DNA from: Nitrosomonas sp. Nm84
GTDB lineage: Bacteria; Pseudomonadota; Gammaproteobacteria; Burkholderiales; Nitrosomonadaceae
Reading direction: 5' to 3'
Length of the DNA stretch: 64,000 nt
Assembly: GCF_003201565.1 (NCBI RefSeq)
Contig: NZ_QJJP01000012.1
Span: 1-64,000, forward strand
Under the pieces are notes generated by a model, which ran no database searches, was not told the origin of the DNA, and saw nothing but the letters and a program-made list of their open reading frames with translations. Positions 29,440 through 38,093 of the stretch are shown here, one piece after another. The position numbers and the translations under genes are program-made. The first letter of the stretch is position 1, and every line of letters begins with the position of its first letter.

Positions 29440-30058
29440 GCGTCATGAAATTTTTGCTTGTCTGAAATCAGCAAATCCGCATCCCACCACTGAATTGGAA
29501 TACCGTTCGCCATTTGAACTATTGATCGCTGTTATTCTCTCCGCGCAAGCCACCGACAAAAGCGTAAATCTGGCAACCAGAAAATTATTTCCACAGGCCA
29601 GTACTCCCGAAAAAATTCTTGCCTTGGGTGAGCAGGGCTTAACCGAATTTATAAAAAGTATTGGATTATATAAAACCAAGGCCAAGAATATTCTGGCAAC
29701 CTGCCAATTACTGATACAGCAGCACCATAGCAAGGTGCCTCGCACACGGGAACAACTGGAGAAATTACCCGGCGTTGGGCGTAAAACGGCGAATGTGATT
29801 CTGAACACAGCATTTGGCGAACCTACCATCGCAGTCGATACGCACATTTTCCGGATTGCTAATCGCACCGGTATTGCACCCGGCAAGAATGTTCTGGAGG
29901 TAGAATTAAAGCTACTCAAAGTAGTGCCCAAAGAGTTTCGCCTGGATGCGCACCATTGGCTCATTCTTCACGGTCGATACGTGTGTAAAGCCAGAAAACC
30001 GGAATGTGCAGTATGCAAGATTAACCATCTCTGCGAGTATAAAAACAAAACTATTTGA
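29426..30058 (+). CDS. nth: Endonuclease III
   Basis: DNA glycosylase/AP lyase for oxidised pyrimidines. The 210 residues contain the helix-hairpin-helix [13 protein letters not shown] (about 111-123) with the catalytic Lys, and the catalytic Asp in AVDTHIFR (about 135-142). A [4Fe-4S] cluster follows at the C-terminus ([17 protein letters not shown]). It overlaps the ferredoxin-like gene by 14 bases, an association seen in many proteobacteria. Confidence 0.96.
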   Translation: MNSAKRHEIFACLKSANPHPTTELEYRSPFELLIAVILSAQATDKSVNLATRKLFPQASTPEKILALGEQGLTEFIKSIGLYKTKAKNILATCQLLIQQHHSKVPRTREQLEKLPGVGRKTANVILNTAFGEPTIAVDTHIFRIANRTGIAPGKNVLEVELKLLKVVPKEFRLDAHHWLILHGRYVCKARKPECAVCKINHLCEYKNKTI

Positions 30059-30071
30059 GCTCGATCACACT

Positions 30072-30512
30072 ATGTTTAAACCGTCCAGAGAACAGGCACG
30101 CCAATTATTTTTTGATACCTGGCGCAGGTATCGCCAAGGGGAAATATTATCGGGTATTGAGACGATTGCACTGGAAGCGATATTGCTGCACCCGGAATAT
30201 CATCACATCCTGGATGATGCCGAGCGCTATCTTGATAAGGATTATTTACCTGAGATGGGTGATACCAATCCGTTTTTACATATGAGCATGCATGTGGCGA
30301 TCAAAGAACAATTATCAATCAACCAGCCCGTCGGTATTTGTGAACGCTTTGCACGCCTGCAGATAAATGTAGGGGATGAGCATGCAGCTGCACATCTAAT
30401 GATGGAATGTTTAGCGGAAATGATCTGGCAAGCGCAGCGCATGCAATCTGCACCGGATGCAACGATTTATTTTGAATGTCTGGACAGACAGCTCAATTCA
30501 ATAGATCAATAA
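30072..30512 (+). CDS. DUF1841 family protein
   Basis: A 146-residue cytoplasmic protein of the DUF1841 family, starting MFKPSREQARQLFFDTWRRY and containing NPFLHMSMHVAIKEQLSINQ. The function is not known. It follows nth after 13 bases, its usual neighbour in betaproteobacteria, and probably ends the aat-bpt-pyrD-nth transcript unit. Confidence 0.85.
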   Translation: MFKPSREQARQLFFDTWRRYRQGEILSGIETIALEAILLHPEYHHILDDAERYLDKDYLPEMGDTNPFLHMSMHVAIKEQLSINQPVGICERFARLQINVGDEHAAAHLMMECLAEMIWQAQRMQSAPDATIYFECLDRQLNSIDQ

Positions 30513-30518
30513 GAAAAC

Positions 30519-30547
30519 GGGATAAAACCAATCCGTAATTTTATCCC
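30519..30547. terminator. Hairpin between convergent DUF1841 and cytochrome c genes
   Basis: GGGATAAAA / TTTTATCCC with an 11-base loop, seven bases after the DUF1841 stop. The stem itself ends in T-rich sequence on plus; it could serve both converging genes. Confidence 0.55.
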
Positions 30548-30602
30548 ATTCTTAAATTTGAAAACCCAACAAATTTGTTTTTATTGGTGTTTGTGTTGAA
30601 CT

Positions 30603-30932
30603 CTACTTGTTCGAGTTCAGATTGCCTGGTTGGCTTGAATAATAGAAGGCCAAATTTTCAATATCTGCTTTACTCAAATTAGCGACCATTCCAGCCATAA
30701 TTGGATCGTTCCTGGTACCAGATTTATAATCGCTCAGTGCTTTTACTAAGTATGTTCTGTATTGTCCACCAATCTTTGGGAAAGCAGGCGCTGGGCTATT
30801 ACCATCAGCACCATGACATGAAGCACAAACTTCAGCTGCTTTACTTTTACCTGCTTCAATATCAGCAGCCATTACTTGACTAGATAGTATCAAGGCTGCA
30901 CCGCTCAAAGCGGCTATCACATAATTCTTCAT
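30603..30932 (-). CDS. Periplasmic class I cytochrome c (c553/c4-half type)
   Basis: Small electron carrier of 109 residues with a signal peptide cut near VMA-A (residue 22), haem attachment CASCH at about 36-40, and a distal Met ligand in PIMAGMVANL. It resembles one half of the dihaem cytochrome c4. It is the downstream member of a pair with the next gene, which has the same fold and similar spacing, so a past duplication is likely. It would shuttle electrons between quinol-oxidising complexes and terminal oxidases. Confidence 0.88.
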   Translation of the reverse strand: MKNYVIAALSGAALILSSQVMAADIEAGKSKAAEVCASCHGADGNSPAPAFPKIGGQYRTYLVKALSDYKSGTRNDPIMAGMVANLSKADIENLAFYYSSQPGNLNSNK

Positions 30933-30959
30933 AATTCGTTCCTTGCGTTAATGACTTAA

Positions 30960-31286
30960 TTAATTTTTGGCATAATAAGCGGCAAGATCCTCAATATCTT
31001 GCTGAGATAATGTTTTAGCAAGGCCTGTCATAGTAGGATGACTGCGGGTGCCATTTTTGTAGCCTTCCAATGCTTTTATGATGTACTCTGCATGCTGTCC
31101 ACCCAGTTTAGGAACATGATAAGCAGATGGGAAAGCTGTCTTGTAGCCGGGAATTCCGTGGCACCCTTCACACATTGAGGTTTTGTCCTTTGCTGCTGCT
31201 GCATCCCCAGCCGCCTGAGTTACCCCAGAAAATGCAAAAAGCATACCCAAGGCAAGTAATAAACTCATAATCGATTTTTGTTTCAT
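30960..31286 (-). CDS. Periplasmic class I cytochrome c, sister of the next gene
   Basis: 108 residues: signal peptide ending near TQA-A, haem motif CEGCHG (about 40-45), a Met ligand in HPTMTGLAKTL, and the same KLGGQHAEYIIKALEGYKNG pattern as its neighbour. The start ATG at 31286 is preceded by a near-ideal GAGGAGG seven bases upstream, so the longer open frame to 31340 is rejected. Only 27 bases separate it from the second cytochrome, suggesting one transcript. Confidence 0.9.
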   Translation of the reverse strand: MKQKSIMSLLLALGMLFAFSGVTQAAGDAAAAKDKTSMCEGCHGIPGYKTAFPSAYHVPKLGGQHAEYIIKALEGYKNGTRSHPTMTGLAKTLSQQDIEDLAAYYAKN

Positions 31287-31392
31287 GTAACCTCCTCTTC
31301 TCAAAAGTTGAACTTTAAACGATGCGCCCGATTTGGTCAATGTATAAGTGCAAGCATGTCCATGTTGTTTATGGGGAAATTTGTCGCAGGCG

Positions 31393-33318
31393 CTACGTTT
31401 TCATGGTAGATTTTGACTCTAATTTTTCCCATCTTGCAAGACAATCTGTTAGTTCTTCTTCAATCATAGTAAAGCGGGCTTGTAACGCTTTTACTTCATC
31501 TGGAAAATCACGATAAATAGTTGGTTCGTTCAGACGCAATGTAATATTCGCTTGCTCTCGCTCCAAGGTATCAATTTTACCAGGTAATGACTCAAGCTCG
31601 CGCGCTTCTTGATAACTCAGTTTTTTAGCTCGAACAAGCTCGGGGGATCTAGAAATACTGGGTGACGAAGTTTCTGACTGCTTCGATGATATTTTCTGCC
31701 GCCTAATATCATCTTCAAAATTTCTTGCACGTACCCAATCTTCGTAACCGCCAATATATTCACATAATTTTCCATTTCCTTCAAATGCAATTACTTGCGT
31801 TACTACATTATCAAGAAATTCACGGTCGTGACTGACCAGAAATAATGTACCGGTATAGTCCTGCAACAAGGTTTCCAGTAGCTCGAGTGTCTCAATATCC
31901 AGATCATTGGTTGGTTCGTCCAGCACCAAGACATTGGCAGGGCGGGTAAATAAACGTGCCAACAATAAACGATTTCTTTCACCCCCTGACAGGGATTTGA
32001 CTGGAGAGCGAGCACGCTCCGGTGCAAACAGGAAATCCTCCAGATAGCTGATGACATGCTTGCGCTTACCGTTAATCTCCACAAATTCAGAACCCTGACT
32101 GATGGTATCCGTCAGAATCATATCTTCATTGAGCTGCTCACGCATTTGATCAAAATAAGCAACCGCTAGCTTGGTGCCTTGTTGAATTTTACCGGAATCA
32201 GGTTGTAACTCACCGAGGATCAATTTTAATAAGGTCGATTTTCCAGCACCGTTGGGTCCTAGTAACCCTACTCGATCACCCCGCATAACACGACAGGAGA
32301 AATCTTCGATAATGATTTTATCACCGTAATTTTTACTGACATGTTCCAGCTCAGCAACCAGTTTACCCGAGCGCTCGCCTACATCCACACTGATATTGGC
32401 TTTGCCCACTTTTTCTCGTCGCGCCGCACGCTCCAGGCGCAATGCTTCTAATTTTCTAACCCTGCCCTCATTACGGGTGCGTCGTGCTTCAATTCCTTTA
32501 CGTATCCAGACTTCTTCCTGTGCCAAGACTTTATCAAATTTCTGGTTATGAACCGCTTCAACTTCCAGCATTTCTGCTTTTTTGCGTTGATAATCGGTAA
32601 ATTTCCCGGAAAAAGATTCCAATTTTCCGCGATCCAGCTCGATGATTCTTGTCGCCACATTATCCAGAAAGCGCCGATCATGCGTAATAAACAGGACACT
32701 CCCCAAGAAATCTTGCAGCAATCCTTCCAACCATTCAATGGATGAAAAATCGAGATGATTAGTGGGTTCATCAAGTAACAACACATCAGGCGATACCACC
32801 AGCGCACGCGCCAGCGCCACTCTTTTTTTTAGGCCACCGGAAAGGTGCGCAATCAAAGTATCTGTAGGCAGATTGAGTTTGTCGATGACCGTCTCTATTT
32901 TTGCTTGCAGATTCCAACCTTCCTGAGCCTCTAGAGCACCTTGCAGATCTTGTAATCGAATCAGTAGCGCTTGCGTATCTTCTGTCGCTTCACTTAACGC
33001 ATGAGAGACTGCATGATAATCCAGCAATATCTGACTGATGTTACCCAGACCCGTTGCAACTTCCTGATAGACCGTATTAGCGGGACTCAGTATGGGTTCT
33101 TGTGGCACATAAGCCAACTTCAAGTTAGGAGCAAGCCAAAGTATGCCATCGTCCAGTTTTATTTCACTTGATAAGGCGCGCAGCAAACTTGATTTACCTC
33201 CGCCATTTCTACCGATCAAACCAACACGCTCACCCGGATCAAGCTGTAAGCTTGCATGATCCAGCAAGGCATGATGGCCAAAAGCCAAACAGGCATTTTC
33301 CAGTGTAATAAGTGGCAT
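31393..33318 (-). CDS. uup: ABC-F family ATPase (Uup type)
   Basis: Cytosolic twin ABC ATPase without TM domains that acts on ribosomes; Uup is also linked to replication-fork or transposon-excision phenotypes. In the 641 residues the first cassette has GRNGGGKSSLL (about 36-46), LSGGLKKRVALARAL and LLLDEPTNHLD. The second has GPNGAGKSTLL, LSGGERNRLLLARL and LVLDEPTNDLD. An interdomain linker and a C-terminal coiled coil (about 570-635) mark the Uup subgroup. Confidence 0.92.
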   Translation of the reverse strand: MPLITLENACLAFGHHALLDHASLQLDPGERVGLIGRNGGGKSSLLRALSSEIKLDDGILWLAPNLKLAYVPQEPILSPANTVYQEVATGLGNISQILLDYHAVSHALSEATEDTQALLIRLQDLQGALEAQEGWNLQAKIETVIDKLNLPTDTLIAHLSGGLKKRVALARALVVSPDVLLLDEPTNHLDFSSIEWLEGLLQDFLGSVLFITHDRRFLDNVATRIIELDRGKLESFSGKFTDYQRKKAEMLEVEAVHNQKFDKVLAQEEVWIRKGIEARRTRNEGRVRKLEALRLERAARREKVGKANISVDVGERSGKLVAELEHVSKNYGDKIIIEDFSCRVMRGDRVGLLGPNGAGKSTLLKLILGELQPDSGKIQQGTKLAVAYFDQMREQLNEDMILTDTISQGSEFVEINGKRKHVISYLEDFLFAPERARSPVKSLSGGERNRLLLARLFTRPANVLVLDEPTNDLDIETLELLETLLQDYTGTLFLVSHDREFLDNVVTQVIAFEGNGKLCEYIGGYEDWVRARNFEDDIRRQKISSKQSETSSPSISRSPELVRAKKLSYQEARELESLPGKIDTLEREQANITLRLNEPTIYRDFPDEVKALQARFTMIEEELTDCLARWEKLESKSTMKT

Positions 33319-33422
33319 CGGGGAAGTTTAAAACTGCTGATCTGTGGAATTCATCAGGATTTTCAAGGAAACAAGCGACTATTTTGTCATGCTTTATCAA
33401 GCTTGGCAAAACAAGTATAAAT

Positions 33423-33450
33423 AAAAATGGAGCCCGAAGACTCCATTTTT
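33423..33450. terminator. Bidirectional-looking terminator after the small heat-shock gene
   Basis: AAAAATGGAG / CTCCATTTTT with an 8-base loop, about 57 bases beyond the hsp20 stop and well placed to end its transcript. Confidence 0.8.
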
Positions 33451-33506
33451 ACATTATGTCCCTAATCTCTAAAGCGCACTGAGTTGGAAAGTTCAGATTA
33501 ATTGAA

Positions 33507-33932
33507 TCATTCCGCTGCTGTCACACTGATTTTTTTCGGTTGCACGGCTTCACGCTTTGGTATCACAACTTCCAGCACGCCATGTTTCGACGATGCCGAG
33601 ATTGCTGCAGCATTTGCCGTATCCGGCAAACTGAAACGTCTGTAGAAGGAACCGTACGTGCGCTCAACACGCTTATAACCTTCTTTCTCAGTTTTACTTT
33701 CCGATTTCTTCTCGCCTTTGATTGTGAGTACACCATCTTCCATGCTGATATCTATCTCTTCAGGCTTGACACCGGGAATATCGGCATGAATAACAAATTT
33801 ATCGGCTTCTTCCTTAATATCAACGGCAGGCGCCCACTCCGCAGTTGCAGTAGAGCCTTCAGCAACGTTGCGTTCCAATTCCCTTTGCAGTTGACTCAAT
33901 AAACCCCAGGGTTCATAACGTGTAATGGCCAT
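33507..33932 (-). CDS. Small heat-shock protein, Hsp20 family
   Basis: ATP-independent holdase chaperone of 141 residues. The alpha-crystallin domain spans about 38-140: VDIKEEADKFVIHADIPGVK, then LTIKGEKK, then the conserved YGSFYRRFSLP and a C-terminal IPKRE motif. Single gene; no obvious ROSE thermometer or CIRCE element is seen in the 209 bases upstream. Confidence 0.93.
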   Translation of the reverse strand: MAITRYEPWGLLSQLQRELERNVAEGSTATAEWAPAVDIKEEADKFVIHADIPGVKPEEIDISMEDGVLTIKGEKKSESKTEKEGYKRVERTYGSFYRRFSLPDTANAAAISASSKHGVLEVVIPKREAVQPKKISVTAAE

Positions 33933-34142
33933 AATACATTTCTCCTTATCGATTAAAAAAGTACATTGCGTATCAACAACATCAACGCCCCATTCAATCT
34001 GTAATCGCTAAACTTTCAATGCGGCGTTTTTACAGTTACAACAATACAACTTCAGAAACCGATATAAGGATCATTCGTTTTTTTTCAAGCGACCAAACAA
34101 AAAGCTAATAGAAAATTATCGGCAGCCATTGTAAAAGTGATT

Positions 34143-34790
34143 CTATCGCGCATAACGACGCCGCAACCCGAAAATGATCGCAACAGGCACCAACAGCAGT
34201 AGAGCAATCCATAACCCATTACGCTTAAACCATTCCGATGGATTTGCCTGAACAGAAAAGCTCGCTTCGGCAAGATCAAGAACTTTGGTGCTCTGCTGAC
34301 CATTATGTTGCGTTACTAGATGCAGCTGAAATTTCAACTCATGAGATCCCGATGATTCCGGTGTAACACGCCAGCGCCAATCTGCCTTCCCGCCATATAC
34401 AGATAGCTGTTCTTGCGGCCCCTGCTTGTCAATCGCAAAATCCTCACCTGCAATTTCCGCCTTCATGTTTGGCGACACCACGCCGACAATCCCTTGTATT
34501 GCGGTGCCTTCAGATGCTGTCGAAACAATTTCGTTCAAAAACTTAGAAAGCTGCTTCGTTTCCAGATTTAGAGTCACGTCGAAAGGTTCATATTGTTTGG
34601 CTGCTGATGGGATTGTGATCGCATTACTATCAATCGGAATCTTCATCATCAGCGTATTAAAATGCTTTTTAGCCGACAGCATATGCATAAAAGAATTGAC
34701 CGAGAAGGGTACGACTAATAAAACCAGCAATAATGCGGCCGGCATGATCAGATTAAAATTCAAACCAGATTCAGGTTCTGAACTGCGCAT
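34143..34790 (-). CDS. Two-TM protein with an extracytoplasmic beta domain, unrecognised
   Basis: No named family is recognised. The 215 residues show an N-terminal TM helix (about 14-36), a soluble domain of alternating beta strands (about 45-180), a C-terminal TM helix (about 190-208) and a basic tail RRRYAR. The stretch with MKAEIAGEDFAIDKQGPQEQ and then WRWRVTPESSG recalls membrane-proximal beta domains I know from bacterial caspase- or TIR-linked membrane proteins, which is inference from memory of the pattern. It stands alone, with 209 bases on one side and 299 on the other. Confidence 0.5.
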   Translation of the reverse strand: MRSSEPESGLNFNLIMPAALLLVLLVVPFSVNSFMHMLSAKKHFNTLMMKIPIDSNAITIPSAAKQYEPFDVTLNLETKQLSKFLNEIVSTASEGTAIQGIVGVVSPNMKAEIAGEDFAIDKQGPQEQLSVYGGKADWRWRVTPESSGSHELKFQLHLVTQHNGQQSTKVLDLAEASFSVQANPSEWFKRNGLWIALLLLVPVAIIFGLRRRYAR

Positions 34791-35033
34791 GATTCCTCCA
34801 ACTGATTATTCATCCATAGAGCCAGATCATATCATTCTTGAAGAATGAACTGAGCAAATCGGAAGTATCAAGCTCCGCCTGATGATCTAAATTCATCAGT
34901 TGAGCCAGCGCTATCATCCGGTTGGGCTCATGTGTAGTAGTTCAGATTTGATCTAACATTAAGGTCTTGTCAAAGGATGGGATTACCCGGTTCGATATGC
35001 TTTATTGGAGTACTCAATGTCCTAAGAAAATAA

Positions 35034-35070
35034 AAAAGGGAGCTGAAAAGAACATTCTCGGCTCCCTTTT
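35034..35070 (-). terminator. Terminator of the triple-Rid gene
   Basis: AAAAGGGAGC / GCTCCCTTTT with a 17-base loop region. On minus the stem is followed by more T. It lies 20 bases after the Rid gene stop. Confidence 0.75.
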
Positions 35071-35089
35071 CTATGAATACAAATACCTA

Positions 35090-36361
35090 TTATGCTTTTG
35101 GAGGTGTTCCTTCTTTGTTTCCTGCAACGGCATCGATTTGGACTAAAGCATCTTTAAGTAACGCTGATACGCCAATTATTCTTCGCGCAGGAACACCGCC
35201 TGGAAAAAATGTTGTGTAAACCTCGTCTACAGCATCAATATCTGCGATATTTTTAAGGGCAATATTTATTTTAACTACATCGTCCATACTATGGTCGATA
35301 CTTTCTAAAATTGCCTTGATATTTTTTAAGCACTGCCCAGCCTGTTCTTTTACACCACCAGCTACCACTTTACCTGATTTTGGATCGATACCTAACTGAG
35401 CTGAAATATGGTTGTAATGAGAAAAAGCCACAGTTTGTGTAGATAGAGAGTCTTTTGGTGCGTTTTCCGTATTGTTTGCTTCTATGATGATTCCATGCCT
35501 GTCTTCAACAGCTTGCGGGGGCGTACCGTCTCCGTGTGACACAACTGCCTCAATTTGTACCAAAGCATGCATAGGTAAAGCTGCTACTTCAATTATTGTC
35601 CGTGCAGGGAAATAACCTACGGCTCTGGCGATACCCGAGTCTGGGAAGAGTGTTGTATAAACTTCGTTTACGGCTTCAATATCCGAGAGGCTTTTAAGGA
35701 ATATAGTGATTCTAACAATATCGTCAAAAGGAACATCGATACTTTCTAAAATTGCTTTGATATTTTTTAAGCATTGCCTAGCCTGCTCTTTTACACCACC
35801 AGCTACAATTGTTCCAGATTTTGGATCGATAGGTAATTGAGCTGAAAGATTGTTGTAATGAGAAAAAGCTACAGTTTGTGTAGATAGCGGATTTTTTGGC
35901 GCATTGCTCGTGTTATTTGTAAGCTTTATGAGGTTGCCTGCCTGTGGCGCGTTTGGAATTGAACCTACACCGTTTGAAACAAGTGCTTCAATTTGTACCA
36001 AAGCATCCATAGGTAAAGCTGCAACTGCGACTGTTGTCCGTGTAGGAACATAGGTCGGAAAGAATGTTTTATAAACTTCGTCTACAGCGTCAATATCTGA
36101 GATATTTTTAACGAATACGGTGATTCTAATAACATCGCTCATTGCATGGTCGATGCTTTCTACAATTGCCTTAATATTTCTTAAGCATTGCTCAGCCTGC
36201 TCTTTTACGCCACCAGCTACAATCTCACCAGATTTTGGATCGATAGGTAATTGAGCTGAAAGATTATTGTAATGAGAGAAAGCTACAGTTTGTGAACATG
36301 GCCCCACACCTTTTGGAGCACTGTTCGTATTTCTTGCCAATACAACATTATAGCCACTCAT
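35090..36361 (-). CDS. Triple tandem Rid (YjgF/YER057c/UK114) domain protein
   Basis: Rid proteins are normally about 130-residue trimers that hydrolyse reactive enamine/imine intermediates. Here 423 residues hold three consecutive Rid domains (about 1-140, 141-290, 291-423) in one chain. Each keeps VAFSHYN, a KSGxxVAGGVKEQA block and a KNIKAIxESID helix. Each also keeps the catalytic-type Arg (VPTRTTV, FPARTII, VPARRII). The third domain has IDAVA where the others have IEA. I start at ATG 36361 with AGGA upstream; the open frame to 36547 lacks Rid sequence. A covalent trimer would mimic the usual homotrimer. Confidence 0.85.
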   Translation of the reverse strand: MSGYNVVLARNTNSAPKGVGPCSQTVAFSHYNNLSAQLPIDPKSGEIVAGGVKEQAEQCLRNIKAIVESIDHAMSDVIRITVFVKNISDIDAVDEVYKTFFPTYVPTRTTVAVAALPMDALVQIEALVSNGVGSIPNAPQAGNLIKLTNNTSNAPKNPLSTQTVAFSHYNNLSAQLPIDPKSGTIVAGGVKEQARQCLKNIKAILESIDVPFDDIVRITIFLKSLSDIEAVNEVYTTLFPDSGIARAVGYFPARTIIEVAALPMHALVQIEAVVSHGDGTPPQAVEDRHGIIIEANNTENAPKDSLSTQTVAFSHYNHISAQLGIDPKSGKVVAGGVKEQAGQCLKNIKAILESIDHSMDDVVKINIALKNIADIDAVDEVYTTFFPGGVPARRIIGVSALLKDALVQIDAVAGNKEGTPPKA

Positions 36362-36656
36362 GACAGCATTCCTCTTTAGTTTAGTTAAATTTAATTTAGA
36401 TATGTATAGAAGCAATAAGCCGCTTTTTTGATCCGGCCGGAAAATATCAGATACCCAATATCCTGTCAAACAATCCAGCAGATAGTCACAAAACTGAGCG
36501 TTTATTAAGGAGCAGGTTAAACTTGTAATGCTCCTTGGTCTCGTCATGGGGATAGGTTCAGAGCGCTCGGAACAAATTTATTTGTTTCTTGTGCAATCAT
36601 ACATTGGGTCACCCATTAGCCCGCTTTTCTATCGATAGCCTCAGATTAGCCTGCAA

Positions 36657-37358
36657 CTAACCATATCCTTTGAGCTCCTTGCGAGCTACCAGATAATCCG
36701 GATAAACACTTTCCACCCTTTCCCAAAACGCAGGCGAGTGATTCATTTCAATCAAGTGCGACAGTTCGTGCGCCACCACGTAATCGACTAAATGCAGCGG
36801 CATCTGGATCAAACGCCAGTTCAAGTGGATGATGCCGCGGCTGTTGCAACTGCCCCAGCGGGTTTTGGCGCGCGACAGGCGGAATGGGGGTACGGACACA
36901 TTCAAGGCTTGCGCATACACCGCAATGCGTTGTTTGAAACAGGCGATGGCTTGCTGGCCATACCAGACCATGACGAATTTTTCGATTTGGCGGGGATTGA
37001 GTTGCGACGTGAATTGTTCCGCAAATGCCGAATCTGCTACTTCATTGGCGGATTGACATGCCATTTGTATCTCACCCGAGGGTCTCAGCGCAATGCGCCA
37101 CGGCTCGCCCAATAATGGGTATGTCGCATCATGCGCCCATGTCAACGCAAGACTTTGTTTGCATTGCCAGTGCTGAAGCTTTTTCGTGATCCAATTCGCT
37201 TTTTCCTGCAGGATGGTTTCAATATGAGGTAGTGCGGTTTGTAATGGCACACTGATACTCAAACCATGACCGTCAATTCTTAAACCGATGGATTTGCGCT
37301 TACAGCGTTTGAGCGTATACGTTATTTCCTGGCCATTTAAAATGGTTTGTACGAACAC
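36657..37358 (-). CDS. YgjP-like metallopeptidase (DUF45, SprT/M48-related)
   Basis: A 233-residue protein with the zinc motif HELSHLIEMNHSPAFW near residue 193 and SRAKTRWGSCNSRGIIHLNW upstream, the signature of the YgjP/UPF0016 metal-dependent hydrolases. Its substrate is unknown. It follows plsC by three bases in the gmhB-plsC block, a common betaproteobacterial neighbour. Confidence 0.88.
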   Translation of the reverse strand: MFVQTILNGQEITYTLKRCKRKSIGLRIDGHGLSISVPLQTALPHIETILQEKANWITKKLQHWQCKQSLALTWAHDATYPLLGEPWRIALRPSGEIQMACQSANEVADSAFAEQFTSQLNPRQIEKFVMVWYGQQAIACFKQRIAVYAQALNVSVPPFRLSRAKTRWGSCNSRGIIHLNWRLIQMPLHLVDYVVAHELSHLIEMNHSPAFWERVESVYPDYLVARKELKGYG

Positions 37359-37361
37359 TTT

Positions 37362-38093
37362 CTATGTTTTTAGCTGCTTTGGATGACTGATACGCAGCAT
37401 TTCTGCTTCAATCCAGGCTTCCACTTTCGCATTCAATTCGCCCGCTTCCATGCCGGTGGGGTCGATGGGTGCGCCAATGCTGACAGTAATCGTACCCGGG
37501 TGTTTAACAAAAGAATTTCTCCCCCACAACTCGCCGGCATTATGCGCCACTGGTACTACTAGTGTATTAGTATGCGTCGCCAACCACGCGCCACCAATGC
37601 GATATTTGCCGCGTTGCCCCGGTGGAATGCGCGTGCCTTCGGGGAAAATCACGATCCAGAATCCTTGTTGCAACCGGTCTTTGCCTTGCTCGACAATTTG
37701 TTCCAGCGCTTTTTTTCTCGCACTCCGGTCGATGGCGATCGGGCTGGTCATCGCCAATCCCCAACCAAAAAAAGGAATGCGCAACAATTCCTTTTTAAGT
37801 ACCCACACCTGCGGTGGGAAAATTTTCTGGAAAGCCAGTGTTTCCCATGCCGACTGATGCTTGGAAAGCACGATGCTCGGGGTTTTAGGGATATGCTCCG
37901 CGCCGATGATTTGGTAGCGAATACCGCACAGGTGTCGCAGCAGAAACAACATGATCATTGTCCAACTGGAAGTGACGCGATAGCGGTTATGCGGTGATAA
38001 GGGGAAACAGGCCAGCGTCAGCAATGCATACGGTGGCGTAATGATGATTTGCAGCAACATATACAGGGTCGAACGCACAATCGCCTGCATCAT
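37362..38093 (-). CDS. plsC: 1-acyl-sn-glycerol-3-phosphate acyltransferase
   Basis: Makes phosphatidic acid from lysophosphatidic acid at the inner membrane. The 243 residues start with hydrophobic segments. They contain the acceptor motif as LSKHQSAWETL (HX4E rather than the usual HX4D) near residue 77, and FPEGTRIPPG near 150. The start overlaps the gmhB stop by four bases. Confidence 0.92.
   Translation of the reverse strand: MMQAIVRSTLYMLLQIIITPPYALLTLACFPLSPHNRYRVTSSWTMIMLFLLRHLCGIRYQIIGAEHIPKTPSIVLSKHQSAWETLAFQKIFPPQVWVLKKELLRIPFFGWGLAMTSPIAIDRSARKKALEQIVEQGKDRLQQGFWIVIFPEGTRIPPGQRGKYRIGGAWLATHTNTLVVPVAHNAGELWGRNSFVKHPGTITVSIGAPIDPTGMEAGELNAKVEAWIEAEMLRISHPKQLKT

Noticed and set aside
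34879-34899. Small inverted repeat CTGATGA / TCATCAG near the two-TM protein gene
   Set aside because: Only seven bases per arm, no T-run, likely by chance.
36362-36547. N-terminal extension of the triple-Rid protein
   Set aside because: The extension has no Rid similarity and low coding character, and AGGA lies before the ATG at 36361.
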